NCBI GenBank assembly: GCA_948567375.1
Contig: OX419756.1
Location: forward strand, 66,354,333-66,418,332
DNA length: 64,000 bases
Direction of reading: 5' to 3'
From: Lunularia cruciata
Taxonomy: Eukaryota > Streptophyta > Marchantiopsida > Lunulariales > Lunulariaceae
Part shown: positions 13,501-25,198 of the stretch, one piece after another
Layout: every line of letters starts with the position of its first letter
How positions within the stretch are numbered: the stretch's first letter is position 1
Made by a program: the position numbers and the translations under genes
Notes under the pieces: model-generated
Databases searched by the model: none
Told to the model about the DNA's origin: nothing
Seen by the model: the letters and a program-made list of their open reading frames with translations, nothing else

Positions 13501-14883
13501 ATACTTGATCCAAGACCTCAAATTCTCTATTTGAATAATTCACATGAAACCTTCACACAAAGTTGCACACCTTAACCAAAAACAAGACTGGAAATTTTCA
13601 TAAGTTATCTCAAGCCACAAGTTGGGGAGTGACCAAAACTCCAAACCTGATCACTAGCTCTTCTCCATCACCTACACCTCAAGAGCTTCAACTTCAATCA
13701 ACCAAATCAGATTTGAGATTGATCCAAAACTGAAATTTCTTGTTCTCAATACTGTAAAAACTTTTTCTACTCTCCAATATCATTGATAGATAGTAAAAAT
13801 GTTTCAAGAAGCTCCCTCAATTTCCTACTTTGTGCTCATGGGTATGAATTTTAACCCCCTTGATTCAATTGATCAAATCCCTCTTAGAATCAGCTTAAGT
13901 TGTGTTATTTCTATCTTCAAGCTATAGTCTGTCAGCTTTTCTTTCCAACCATGTCCTTCATTCTCCAAATGGTCCCCCCAATCTCCCTTGATGGTCAAAA
14001 AACTCCAACCTTCTCCCTTGGGACCCAATCTCTTGCACCTTTGTCCTTTAGTCTTTTTACTTTTTGACAAATGGACCACACATTCCACCTTGAAGCTTAT
14101 GAGCAAAAATTTAGTCATTTCTCAACTATAGAAGCACATATATTTTCAAGTCCTAGACATGATCATAAGTAAGCACCAAAAGGACGATAGGATCCAAGTT
14201 TCCCATCACCGACTCCATGAACACCGCCCCAAAACGTACCACCAACCAGTCTTGTAAGCCATCGTGGTGCAAAATCTGAAGGCTGATGAGAAAAGGATTC
14301 AGGAGTGGCAGATTGGGAGCATGGGACATCTCATGCTAAATGCTTCCTCTGATGTTCTACCACTCACGCACTACTACAAATCTCACTCCCAACGTCTTCC
14401 TCTCCCTCGAGACTCCTCGACTAAAACACACTCTCGTCTCTCCACTCACCCTCATCTTTATTCATCAAAGCCTTCAAACATGATAAGATTATAACCCACA
14501 TGGCCTATCACATATATGTACAAAGATTGCTCACATGGTATCATCTCATCCATTGGATCTAGTAGACAACCTACCCCACTAATGTGGAGATAAAAATGAT
14601 AAGTCAATGTTTTACGGGCTACGCAAACCACAACACGACAATGGTTTAGTAGTGGTAGTCTTGGCTGACTATAGTCTGGGACCATGGCAACATCAGTTTC
14701 AGTGGTGCAGTTACTTGGCCTGGTGAGTTATTGGAGGGGAACGCCCATGTAGATGATACTCTAGTACCAGAGGTGATCACTCATATTTGGAGTACAAGTG
14801 AAATTGTTCCATCCACCTTGGATGTTCCATTGTGGAGTTCAGAGGAGGCATTGTAGCAACATGCAGATTGGTTGGTGCAATAG
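10536..14883 (+). pseudogene. M1 gag-protease (broken, split by an insert)
   Basis: The sequence follows the M2 Gag from its MD-x-IYGASK start (10536) through LFTPFMAWKGLF, DDYHEF and the SLRKAYTSMRRLSSFTQGV block to the protease. About 510 bp covering the zinc knuckles and the RGG-rich part of M2 (35287-35795) are missing at about 11226. A short duplication ('gatacaattatggctactt', twice) follows the deletion. The protease active-site Asp codon has become Asn (NSGA, near 12068). A 2.2-kb insert interrupts the protease tail at 12422-14640. The end matches M2, including the TAG at 14881-14883. Many stops make it non-functional. Confidence 0.75.
12422..14640. mobile_element. Unclassified 2.2-kb insertion in M1 (possible solo LTR)
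   Basis: M1 and M2 match up to 'tacgct' and resume at 'tttagtagtgg' after 14640. The extra DNA begins TGTACTTTTC and ends CACGACA, so it has TG...CA ends. The flanks (gctat and atggttt) give only an unclear TSD. It has no RT, integrase or zinc-knuckle motif. Short open stretches at 12569-12820, 13220-13423 and 13873-14118 show no recognisable domain. A solo LTR of another gypsy family is my best reading. Confidence 0.5.
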
Positions 14884-15923
14884 GCTTGAAGTGGAGCCTT
14901 TGTACCACCAAGAGATGAGTGTGAGGATGAGCCTCCATAGTAGATTACCTTCACACCTCTAAATACCACACTCATTGCTTGGCAATATCCAATAGAGTGA
15001 GTATGTCTATTGGAGTTGTTTGGTGGGATTAGCACCAGACTAGTTGCAGTTCTACAGGCGGGTAACAAGTACAAAGGTACTTGTATGTGGAGAGAGATGA
15101 GACTGCTAGGTGAGTCTCTCTACATCATGTGGCACACTTGGCCTATTGGTATCCAAAGTTATTATTGATGTTAGTAGTCAGGGGTTACCAGAAGGCCCTA
15201 CCAGTAGATATTTCCTTATTGGGAGCGCATGATCTGGAGCATCATGGGCCTGTTCATTTGGTGATTTTGGGATGGCCATGTCAAGGACATACACGTGCTG
15301 GTTGACATTTGGGTCTTTAGTATCCTTGTTCTAGTGTGTTTTGGGAGATGTTATGGATACTACGACATCTCCAAGTTCATTAGTCTATTTCTCTAGCTTA
15401 CATTTTGGAGAATGGTCCTTTGGTGGGTGATTCTTGCACCAAAGTGGTGGCGAGTACACATCAGGTCCATTCTTGGATGGGACTTGCTGTATTGTTAGAT
15501 GCAGCCAGAGTGGGATCACAGGCTCATCGTCTTTGTCTTTGGTGGACATACCTCTTACCTAGAGAGGTTTATGATGGAATTCAATGACTAGACCATAACC
15601 TTGTTGATGACATCTTGGATGTAGGGTGTCAGTCTCAAACGGTGGTAGTGGCTGGTAGGTCATCTATGGCAGTGGTGAACCTAGTTGGATAGCCTACAGT
15701 CGCTTTTCCCACACTTATGAGTTTCCCAAGCTCTCATTTTTTGAGAGGGAGGACTTGGACTTGTTTGGGACTCATAGTTATAGTAGTTGGTGGAGCCCAA
15801 CGCCAATGAGAGAGAGAGCAGGCAATGGGTTTTTGCACTGGTATTACCATTTTTCCAACAAAATCAGAGGCATCTAGATGTCAAGTGTTAGGTCAAGCTA
15901 TGGACTTGAACTATTTGACCTGG

Positions 15924-18900
15924 TGTGACAACCCATCAAATATCACTTTTGTAGTAATCACGTAAGTAAAGTTTGTTCTTGTAGAGATACTATTCAGAAT
16001 TGGTCAAATACAAAGCAAAGTAATAATGTAATGATTTCATCTTTAATCTCTCAGGTAGAAACCACACCCAAAATAGAGTAACAACCACTGACTCGTAGTC
16101 TTGTCACAAATTAGCATTTCTTAATCACAACTCCATCAAATCTTTCCAAACAATTTTGATTGTGATGATTTAGGCTCTCCCAAAATGGCACTTCACTGCA
16201 AAACAACTTCACCTCGGAATTTTGTTTTACCCCTCCACTGAAGGCACAACTTCCTCGATCAAGCTTCACATCAACTTTGCACTACACTCACAGATGCAAA
16301 ATACTACCAACACTACAATTCCTCTCAGATCTGTCAAGGTATTGCTTTGATTGCATTTCACTCAAGATCAAACACACAAAGTAAAGATCAAGACTACAAA
16401 ATCCAAAATCCAACATCCAACAAACACACTAACTTGCACTTTGAAATTCTCCCAACACTCACCATCACAAACACAAAATTGATACTCGGAATTGAGCTCA
16501 AATGACGAGCAGTGAAACCAACACTTTGCTTTATTTATTCTCAAAAATAATGAGCACTAAACAACATAGGACTGCAAATGCCACCTTTAAATAGTGAAGC
16601 AAAAGACAGTTACTAATAAATATATCGTTCTACAACAACTCTTCTAACCTATAGATCCAAACTGAAAATACACCTCTTCATATCTGCCTCTTCAAATCTC
16701 AAAATTGTTACTACTCCGATCCAATGCCTACTTCTTCCTCAGCTTTCAATCCCAAAGTAACTCCACTCACTACTCTATCCTTAGGTTTCACAACTCCTAA
16801 TTCCTCTACCAATTCTACTACTTCTTCATTCTGATCTACAATTACTCTAGTGGGTAATCTATCTAACTCATTATCTCCCGACCCACTCTTCTCTAATATC
16901 TCTGATGGTAATTCTGAAGATATCTGCACTCCTATATCCTCTACTTTGGGTTTTGTTCTTACATCCTTCCAAAGTTTATCTATCTCTAATTTCACTAAGT
17001 CTAATCTAATCGTGATATTGTCTTCCACTTCCAATATCTTCCTATCTACACAAGTTCTAAGACTGATAAGTAAAGCGTTCAAGTCTTTATCCTTCACATT
17101 TCTCTTCCTTGTCTCTTGTACCAACAACTTCAACTCGTGCAGTCTCATCTCTTCAATTTGCACGTTGGCTTCTATACTCAACATTGCATTCATCTTTGTT
17201 ACTATTTCCTTCAATGGCTCCACTCTCATTCTTCTCTCCCATTCTTGATCTGCAAGCTAATCTTCTCTATACATTGCCAATTCCGCTTTGAACTCAGCTT
17301 TCATTGTCTCCTTCTCCTTCTCCTTCTGCACAATCTTCTCCTCCAAATTGTGAAGTAACTCTCTTAATCTTTCTTCCTCTCTATATCTTGTTGTCAACTC
17401 TCTTTGCCAGAGCTGCTTCTTCTCTTCTACACTCTCCATCACTCTATTGACCTCTTGCTCCTTCACTGCTACTCTCGCCATAGCATGGATAATCTCCAAT
17501 CTCAAATCAGCAAATTGCTATTTCAAGATTTCATACTCAGCTACTTGTCTTTCCCTTGCTATGTCATTCTGCTCTATGGTTCTTTCTCTACTCCCCACTT
17601 CTCTCTTCAAGTTCTTGATTACTTGATTCTGCACCACGGCATCTACTCGTAGCACTTCCCTTTCCTCCTCACCTCGGATTATACTCATCTTCAATTCCAA
17701 GTTCTCTTCTTCCAATCAAGCTAACACTTGCAATCCAATTTTCACTTTTGGACACGTTGACTGCATCTCCTTCTTCTTGTTCTCTAACTTCACTAACAAC
17801 GTGCACACAATCTCCCTCAGATACTCTACTCCTCTACTCCTCCACTCGGAGTTACCTTGGCTTGCAGACTTATCTCCTTCTGCCTCTTCCTCACTCGACA
17901 CTCGCCTTCTTAGCCGCAATCACCTTAAAGGAATGGATTCTCTGCTCCTTGAACTTCCACTCTCCATTGCTCTTACCTTACTTGGCCCCGCTTCATACTT
18001 CACCTTACGTTTGGAACAGACTCCCCTCTGAATTGTAACTCTCTTTTCCTCCTACTCTAGAACTTTGTCTTCTAGTTTTGAGTTACCTTTCTCCTCTATC
18101 TCCATCTTGGCTTCCTCTTCTTTGGGTACCGACTACATCTCTACTTTGTCATCACTAGCACTACTTGTGTCCCCACTCTGAAACATGAACTCGGGTTCTT
18201 CCTCCTCCTCCAAGTCTTTGGACTTGCACTCAGCCTCCCCTTCCTACTCTTTGTCAAATGATGCAATTACCACCAATTCTCTCCTCGGATTCACCTTTCT
18301 AGCTTTCCGAGGTCACGCCTTCTCTAATTCTTCTTCTTCTCCTTGTCAACTCCTCTTCTTCAACTTTGGAGTGCTCACCTTCAATTGCACACTCTGTCTT
18401 GTCTGCTCATAGTACTTGTTGCTACTCTTGATTTGTAGGATGTAGTGCTGCTCCTCCGCATCAACATCTTCTCTCAAGTTGGGATAGAAAGAGGACACCA
18501 TCTTGTGTCTCTCTGCCACATTGAGCAAGTTCAGCCCCAAATAGAAGTGGGCTGCAAACAACACAATGTAATGTAGAGGTGACTTGTCTTGCAAATTCCA
18601 CATCATCTGTCGAGTCTTCTGATGGAAACACTTCACCCAATTAATTGGCTCTCCTGCAAACATCTTATGGAAGAACACCGCTTGGTGCTTCATCACATAG
18701 GTCATTCTCTCCGGCTTCAAGATTGCCATTAGAGCACTCATAATCCTCCTCTTGACAAGATCTTTATAGCTCTCCACTTTGTAGCCATTCTTTGTGCACT
18801 TCAAAGAAAATGCATCTCTCACTTCTTGGGTTTCTTTGGCTACTTCTCCAAGAATGTGCCACCATGCTCTACGCTTGCTTCTCTCCCAAGTACTAATCTC

Positions 18901-19702
18901 CAATCTGACTCTGTCCATCAAGCCGGATTTCCTCTCTTCTCTTCTTCCCTAAGGCCATCAAGACACTTACTCTCAATGATCTCAATCATGAAACCTAGAA
19001 AACTAACATTCCAATTCCATGCCAAGAATGTGATCCGAAGCCTACTCAGGACCTCAATTCTCACAATCACATCTAACTTCCAAATTGCATGATTTCTCAC
19101 TACGAATTTGGAGTTCTTCTTCCCACCTCCCATCTTTCTCTCTTCCACTTTTGGTTGGGGGCAATTCTTCCTACTGATTCCTAGATTAACTCTCTTGACT
19201 TCCTCTCAACACACCAATGCGTCTTTGATTACATTTCCCTTCACACGATCTCCTACAGGACAACTTCTTAACGGCAATAGAAAATTGCTTGTCATTGCTT
19301 TGTCTTTAGCTCAAATTTTATTGTGGCGTGCCTCCTCCATCTTTCTTCCTTTGAGTTTCTACTGAGAAATCACACCTCCTACATGCTCTTGTCACTATCA
19401 ATTGTCCTTCATGCATATGACCACCGTTTTTGTGAATGGTACCTTCTTGAATGTCTTGCCTTGAAAGAGGTTGTTACATTGTCCTCGCCTTGGGTTGAGC
19501 GCCCCCAAGATGAAGTCTTCTTACTTTGGGTTGCATGCTGACAGGGCAATTCCAAGTACCTCACCTTCTAACACAAAGTCACTTTACCTTGGGTTACACC
19601 CCAAGGACACTTTTCTTTGCCTTCTTATGCCATACAAGCACAGTTTGACTTCTTTTGTACACTTCATTTTTAGAAATAAGAAAAAAAAATGTGGGTACCA
19701 CA
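15924..19702 (-). mobile_element. Unit B: giant solo LTR (3779 bp)
   Basis: The ends are TGTGACAACCC at 15924 and GTGGGTACCACA at 19702. The flanks are cctgg (15919-15923) and cctag (19703-19707), a 5-bp TSD with one G-to-A change. It sits inside the M1 methyltransferase tail, which M2 has uninterrupted. Sense direction is minus. Confidence 0.85.
16711..19133 (-). pseudogene. LTR-borne coiled-coil protein gene in unit B (broken)
   Basis: This is the same unrecognised protein as in units A and C, read on the minus strand from MGGGKKNSKFVVRNHAI (19133). A good stretch is open at 18346-18921 (LAWNWN region already passed; RLEISTWERS, VKRRIMSALMAILKPER, MKHQAVFFHKMFAGEPINW, HYIVLFAAHFYLGLNLLN). 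The acidic linker follows, then coiled coil at 17257-17715, and the tail 16711-17229 (VDRKILEVEDNITIRLDLV, DIGVQISSELPSE, ending EEEVGIGSE). Several stops and frameshifts separate these blocks. The length and order of blocks match units A, C and H. Confidence 0.65.
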
Positions 19703-22627
19703 CCTAGACTATAAGCCTTGGTTTGGCAGAGCAGCGTAGGATGTGCTTGATAGGCATCACCACTTGGACACTTGTGAGCCCTATGCCTATTGAGACGATT
19801 CAAGCACATGATGGGAGTGATGGACTAAGTAGACATGGTATTCTTGGGACACAACCAATAGCTACTAGGGAGACTAGTCTAGTTGGAATCCATCCAAGTG
19901 AGCATGGGCCACTTGGATTACACCCTTGGTCCACTTGGGATGCAACTAGAGGACGTGTGGAGCTTGCAGCCAGAGTGGAGGGAGTTTTTCACATAGAGGT
20001 TGGAACCTCTAGTGCTTGGGGGCATGACACTATTGCTCTCAAGGGCCCAATGTAGCAGTATGGTACCCACATTTTTGTTTTTTTTCTTATTTATGAAGAA
20101 GAAGTGAATAGACAAAGACGTATTGCGCCTGTATGGCATCAGAAGGCAAAGAATGGTGTCTTTGGGTTGTAACCCAAGGTAAAGTAACTGCGTGTCAAAA
20201 GACAAAGTACTGAAGTCATCATTCAACCCAAAGTAAGGAGACTTCACTTGTAATCATTCAACCCAAAGTAAGGAGACTTCATCTTGGAGGTGCTCCACTT
20301 GAGGCAAGGATAGTGTAACAACTTTCCTTTGGGGTTGGACATTCAAGAAGGTATTGCATAAAAAAAAAGCTGGCCTATGAGTGGAGGAAAATTGACATTG
20401 ACAAAAGCATGCAAAAGGTGTGATTTCTTGATAGAAGCTCAAAGTGAAGAAAGATTGAGGAGACACGCCACTATAGAATTTGGGATAGAGACATAAAGAT
20501 GATAAGTATTTTTCCATTGCCATTAAGGAATCGTCCTGAGGGAGTTTGGGGAAAAGGGAGTGTAGTAAGAGATGTGCTTGTGTGTCAAGTGGAAGTAAGG
20601 AGAGTTAGTCTGGGAGTTGGGTGAAAGAATATTCACCAACCCAGAGTGGAGGAGAGTAAGATGAGAGGTGGAAAGAAGAACTTGGAATTTGTAGTGAGAA
20701 ATCATGCAATTCAGAGGTTAGATGTGATTGCAAGAATCAAAGTCTTGAGCGTGCTTTTGATCATATTTCTTGCATGGAACTAGAACCTTAGTTTTCTAGG
20801 TTTCATGATCAAGATCATCAAGAGCAAATGTCTAGATAGACCCAAAGTAGAGGGTAAGAGAGGAAATCCGGCTTGATAGATAGAGTTGGATTGGAGGTAT
20901 AGTACTTGGAAGAAAGGTAGGTGAGGAGCAAAGAGCCACATTCTTGGAGAGAGGAGAGGTAGCTGAAGAAACCCAAGTAGTGCGAGATGCCTTTTCTTCA
21001 AAATGCACAAAGGATGGTTATAAAGTTGAGAGTTACAAGGACCTTGTGAGGAGAGGCATCATAGGAGCAATGATAGCTATCTTCAAGCCAGAGCAAACCA
21101 CTTATGTGGTGAAACATCAAGTAGTGTTTTTCCATAAGATGTTTGCAGTGGAACCAATCAATTAGGTGAAGTGCTTCCATTAGCATACAAGACAAATGGT
21201 GTGGAATCTGTGGGACAAGCTGCCTCCGCATTACATTGTGTCGTTTGCAGCCCACTTCTATTTGGGATTAAATTTGTTGAATGTAGCGGAATGACACAAG
21301 ATGGTGTCGCACTTCCATCCTTACTTAAGAAGAGATGTTGATGCGGAGGAGCAACAATACATTCTTCAGATCAAGAGCAATGACAAGTACTACGTGCAAA
21401 TGGGGCAAAGCATGCGATTGGCGGTGAATGCTCCAAAGTCAAAGAAGAGGAGTCGACCAAAACAAGAAGAAGTAGGAGCGACAAGACCTCAAAAGACAAG
21501 AAAGTAAACCCAAAGAAGGATCTAGTGGTAATCGCATTGTCAAGAGAAGAATCAGAAGGAGAAGTTGAGTACAAGTTAGAAGACTCAAAGAGAGAGGAAG
21601 AACCTAAACTCATGTTGCAGAGTGGTGAAGCAAGTAGCAAGAGTGAAGATGGAGTGGAAGATGCTGCCGATACTAGAGGAAGAAGAAAGAACGCTAGAGA
21701 TGGCAGAAGAAGATATCCCAAAGTCAAAAGATGAAGTTCTAAAGAAAGAGGTGAAGAAGATTATCATTCAGAGAGGTGTCCGCTCTAGAAGAAATGCAAC
21801 ACATGAGGCAGGGCTGAGTAGAAGAAGAGAAATGTGACAACCCGGCAAATATCACTTTTGTGGTAATTGGGTAAGTAAAGTTTGTTCTTGCAAAGATACA
21901 AGTCAGAAATGTCCAAATACAAAGTCAAACAGTAACAATGTAGTTCTTCTTGGTTGTGTCTTTAATCTCTCAGGTAGAAACCACACCCAAAAGAGAGTAA
22001 CAAGCACTGATTCACACTCTTGTCACAAATTAACACTCCTTAATCACAACTCTATCAAATCTTTCCAAACAATCTTGATTGTGATGATTCAGGCTCTCCC
22101 GAAAACGGCACTTCACTGCAAAATGACTTCGCCTTAGAATTGTGTTCCACCCCTCCACTAAAGGCACAACTTCCTCAATCAAAATTGCTTCACATCAACT
22201 TTGCGCTGCACTCACAAATGCAGAATACTACCAACACTGCAATTCCTCTCAGATCTGTCAAGGCATTGCTTCAATTGCACTTCACTCAAGATCAAACACA
22301 CAGAATGAAGATCAAGGCTGTGGAATCCAACATCCAACAAGCACTTTGATTTACACTTTGAATTTCTCCAAACACTCACAAACACAATTGCAAAGCTGAT
22401 ACTCAAAATCAAGCTTAAGCGACAAGCACTACTTCACAGCACTTTGCTTTATCTATTCTCAAAAATAATGAGCACTAAACAACAATTCTTTGCAAATGCC
22501 ACTCTTAAGTAGTGAAGCAATCGACAGTTCTAACAACTATACCGTTCTACAACAACTTTTCTAACCTGTAGATCCGAAATGACAATGCACCTCTTCATAT
22601 CTGCCTCTTCAAATCTCAAAACTGTTA

Positions 22628-25034
22628 CTACTCCAATCCAATGTCTACCTCTTCTTTGGCTTTCAAACCCAAACCCGAAGTAATTTTACTTCCTACTACT
22701 TTTTCCTCTACCAATTCCAACAATTCTCTTTCCTGATATGAAATTCCACTAGTGGGTAATCTATCTTGATCTCTCGACCCACTCTTCTCTAATGTCTCCA
22801 TCGTTAATTCTGAAGACATCTGCACTCCTATGTTATCTACCTCGGGTTTTGCTCTAACATCCTTCCAAAGCTTTTCTATCTCAATTTTCACTAAGTTTAA
22901 TCTAATCAAGATGTTATCCTCTACTTCCAAAATCTTTCTGTCTACACAAGTTCTGAGACTGATTAACAAGGCATTCAAATCGGTATCCTTTGCTTGTCTT
23001 CGCCTTGTCTCCTGCACCAACAACTTCAACTTGTGCAGCCTCGTCTCTTCAATCCAAATATTGGCCTCTGTACTTAACATTGCATTCCTTCGGAGGACTA
23101 TCTCCTTCAATGGCTCCAATCTTGTCTTCCTCTCACGTTCACAATCTGCAAGCCAATCCTCTTGGTACATTGCCAACTCCACCTTGAACTCGGCTTTCAT
23201 TGTCTCCTTCTCCTTCTCCTTCTGAACAACTCTCTCCTCCTGATTACGAAGTAACTCTTGTAATTGGTCTTCTTCTCTGTATTGTGCCGCCAACTCTCTT
23301 TGCCAGAGTTGCTTCTTCTCCTCAACACTCTCCATCACCCTATCAAGCTCTTGATCCTTTGCTGCTACCCTTGCCATAGCATGGATTACCTCTACTCTTG
23401 AATCAGCAACTGCTGCTTCAAGATCTCATACTCCGCTACTTGTTTCTCCCTTGCTATGTCACTCTTCTTCACAAGATCCTCTCGATAATTTACTTCTCTC
23501 TTCAAGTCTTCAATTACCTGACTTCTTACTACTACCTCTGCTTGCAGCACTTCCCTTTCCTCCTCACCTTGAGTTAGACTCTTCCTCAACTCCGAGTTTT
23601 CTTCTTCTAATCTCAATAATACCTGCAACACAGTCTTTACTTCCGGACATGTTGACTGCATTTCCTTCTTCTTGTGCTCCAACTTCACCAAGAATGGGCA
23701 CACAATCTCCCGCAAGTACTCTACTCCATCACTGGCAACTTCTCCAACCCGCAAGTAATCTCCCTTCTCACTTCTTGTTCTCCCGATACTCGCCTTCTTT
23801 GCTGCAGTCTTCATATTGGAATCGACGCCTCACTTCCCGAGCTTTCACTTACCTCTTCTTTTGCCTTACTTGGCCCCGCTTCACACTTTGCCTTACATCT
23901 TGAGCAAACTCCTTGCTGTATTGCGATCTTCTTCTCTTCGGGCACAATTACTTTGTCTTCCAACTGTGTATTGTCTTCGGCTTCCATCTCTGCTTGCACT
24001 TCTTCTTTGTATTTGTCAGCTGCTGGCGCCGATGTCATTTCTCCTCCTTCATCACTATTGCTACTCGTAGCCCCACTCTGCAGCGTTAGCTCAGGCTCCT
24101 CCTTGTGTTCCAAGTCTTCAGTTTTGAGTTTGGCATCTCTTTCTGAGTCTTTGTCCTCCGACTCGATTACCACCATACCTCGCCTCGGGTTGCCTCTCTA
24201 TGTCTTCTGAGGTTTCTTCATGTCTTCGGCATCACCTTGCCGACCCCTCTTCTTTGTAGTCAGGGTACTCATTGCGACCTCCACGTTCTTCCCTATCTTT
24301 GCGTAGTAGTCGTCGGTGCTCCTGATCTGCAAGATGTATTGCTGCTCCTCGATATTGACCTCCTTTTGCAAATCAGGATGGAAGTGCAGCACCATCTGAT
24401 TTTGCTCCACCAAGTTCAGCAAATTGAGCCTGAGGTAGAAATGTGCTACAAACGGCACAATGTAGTGTAGAGGCAACTTATCCCGCAAATTCCACACCAT
24501 CTGCCTCGTTCTCCCGTGGAAACACCTCACCCAATTGATTGGTTCTCTTGTGAATAACTTGTGAAAGAACACCGCTTGGTGTTTCATCACATAGGTGGTT
24601 CTCTCCGGCTTCAAGATAACCATCAGCGCACTCACAATTCCTCTCTTCACAGGGTCTTTGTAGCTCTCAACTTTGTACCCATTCTTTGTCCGCTTTGATG
24701 AGAAGGCATCTCTCACCTCTTGGGTCTCTTGAGCTATCTCTCCCTTTCCCAAGAACGTGGCCCCCTGCTCCGAGCCTGCTTCCTTTCCAAGTACGAGTCT
24801 CCAATCCGACTCTATTCAGCAAGCTGGATTTCCTCTCTTCCCTTCTTCCTTGGGTCCATCGAGACACTTGCTCTCGATGATTTCTGTCATGAATCTTGGA
24901 AAGCTTACATTCTAGTTCCATGCTAGAAATGTGATCCGAAGTCAGCTCAAGACTTTGATCCTCGCAACTACATCTAACCTCCGAATTGCATGATTTCTCA
25001 CTATGAATTCAGAGTTCTTCTTTCCTCCTCCCAT
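22628..25034 (-). pseudogene. LTR-borne coiled-coil protein gene in unit C (best-kept full-length copy)
   Basis: The start is MGGGKKNSEFIVRNHAIRRLDVVARIKVLS (ATG at 25032-25034; quoted parts are contiguous but shortened here). Blocks in order: globular N-terminal region (24198-24752 is one open stretch, with DPVKRGIVSALMVILKPER, MKHQAVFFHKLF, GRTRQMVWNLRDKLPLHYI, HFYLRLNLLN); acidic linker and basic CSRCKAKCEAGPSKAKEE patch (23811-24176); DGVEYLREIVCPFLVKLEHK followed by coiled coil (23392-23814); a long coiled coil and tail (22628-23377), ending at tandem stops after VDIGLE. No transmembrane segment or catalytic motif is visible. Roughly 800 codons in total. Only a few stops and frameshifts (near 24939, 24840, 23815 and 23380) prevent continuous reading. 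Role unknown; a structural, Gag-like or regulatory protein is possible. Confidence 0.68.
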
Positions 25035-25187
25035 CTCTTCTGCCTTCTCACTATCTCTCGATTTTACTCTCGCGACTTCCTCCTTACGTACTAACGTGAT
25101 TCCAACTCTATTTCCCTTCCCACAATCACTTGCAAGATGACTTCTGAATGGCAAAGGAATATTGCTCAACATTTCTTCATTGCAAGT

Positions 25188-25198
25188 TCAATTTTTAT
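25188..25198 (-). promoter_or_regulatory. TATA-like box of unit C
   Basis: Minus-strand CTATAAAAATT lies about 20 bp before the upstream ATG at 25172, in the same place as in units A and H. Confidence 0.45.

Larger units (their letters stand above)
14884..20055 (+). pseudogene. M1 DNA cytosine methyltransferase region (broken, split by unit B)
   Basis: This aligns with the M2 methyltransferase: the motif I area near 15010 (LELFGGIST-like), the catalytic PCQ at 15276-15284, the ENG/ENI area near 15410, the AHRL-x-LWW area near 15525, and MGF-x-TGIT followed by SEAS and LGQAMDLN at about 15835-15910. Unit B then intervenes and the C-terminal tail resumes at 19703, ending with TAG at 20053-20055. 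Stops occur throughout, for example right after HTRAG in motif IV. Around MGF this copy keeps one continuous frame where M2 has a 2-nt deficit. It shows that the methyltransferase belongs to the family and was not a one-off capture in M2. Confidence 0.8.
4780..20058 (+). mobile_element. M1: decayed methyltransferase-bearing Ty3/gypsy element
   Basis: M1 is an older copy of the M2 family. It starts with the same TGTCAYGCC terminus and has a 5' LTR (4780-6085 plus about 9862-9908), a primer-binding site, gag-protease (10536-12421 and 14641-14883) and a methyltransferase region (14884-15923 and 19703-20055). It is broken by LTR A (6086-9861), an unclassified insert (12422-14640) and LTR B (15924-19702). 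It is cut at 20058 by LTR D. The RT, RNase H and integrase that follow in M2 are not found beyond D, and may lie outside the window. Relative to M2, about 510 bp of gag including both zinc knuckles is missing near 11226. CAG-to-TAG and CAA-to-TAA type stops are numerous. Confidence 0.85.
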
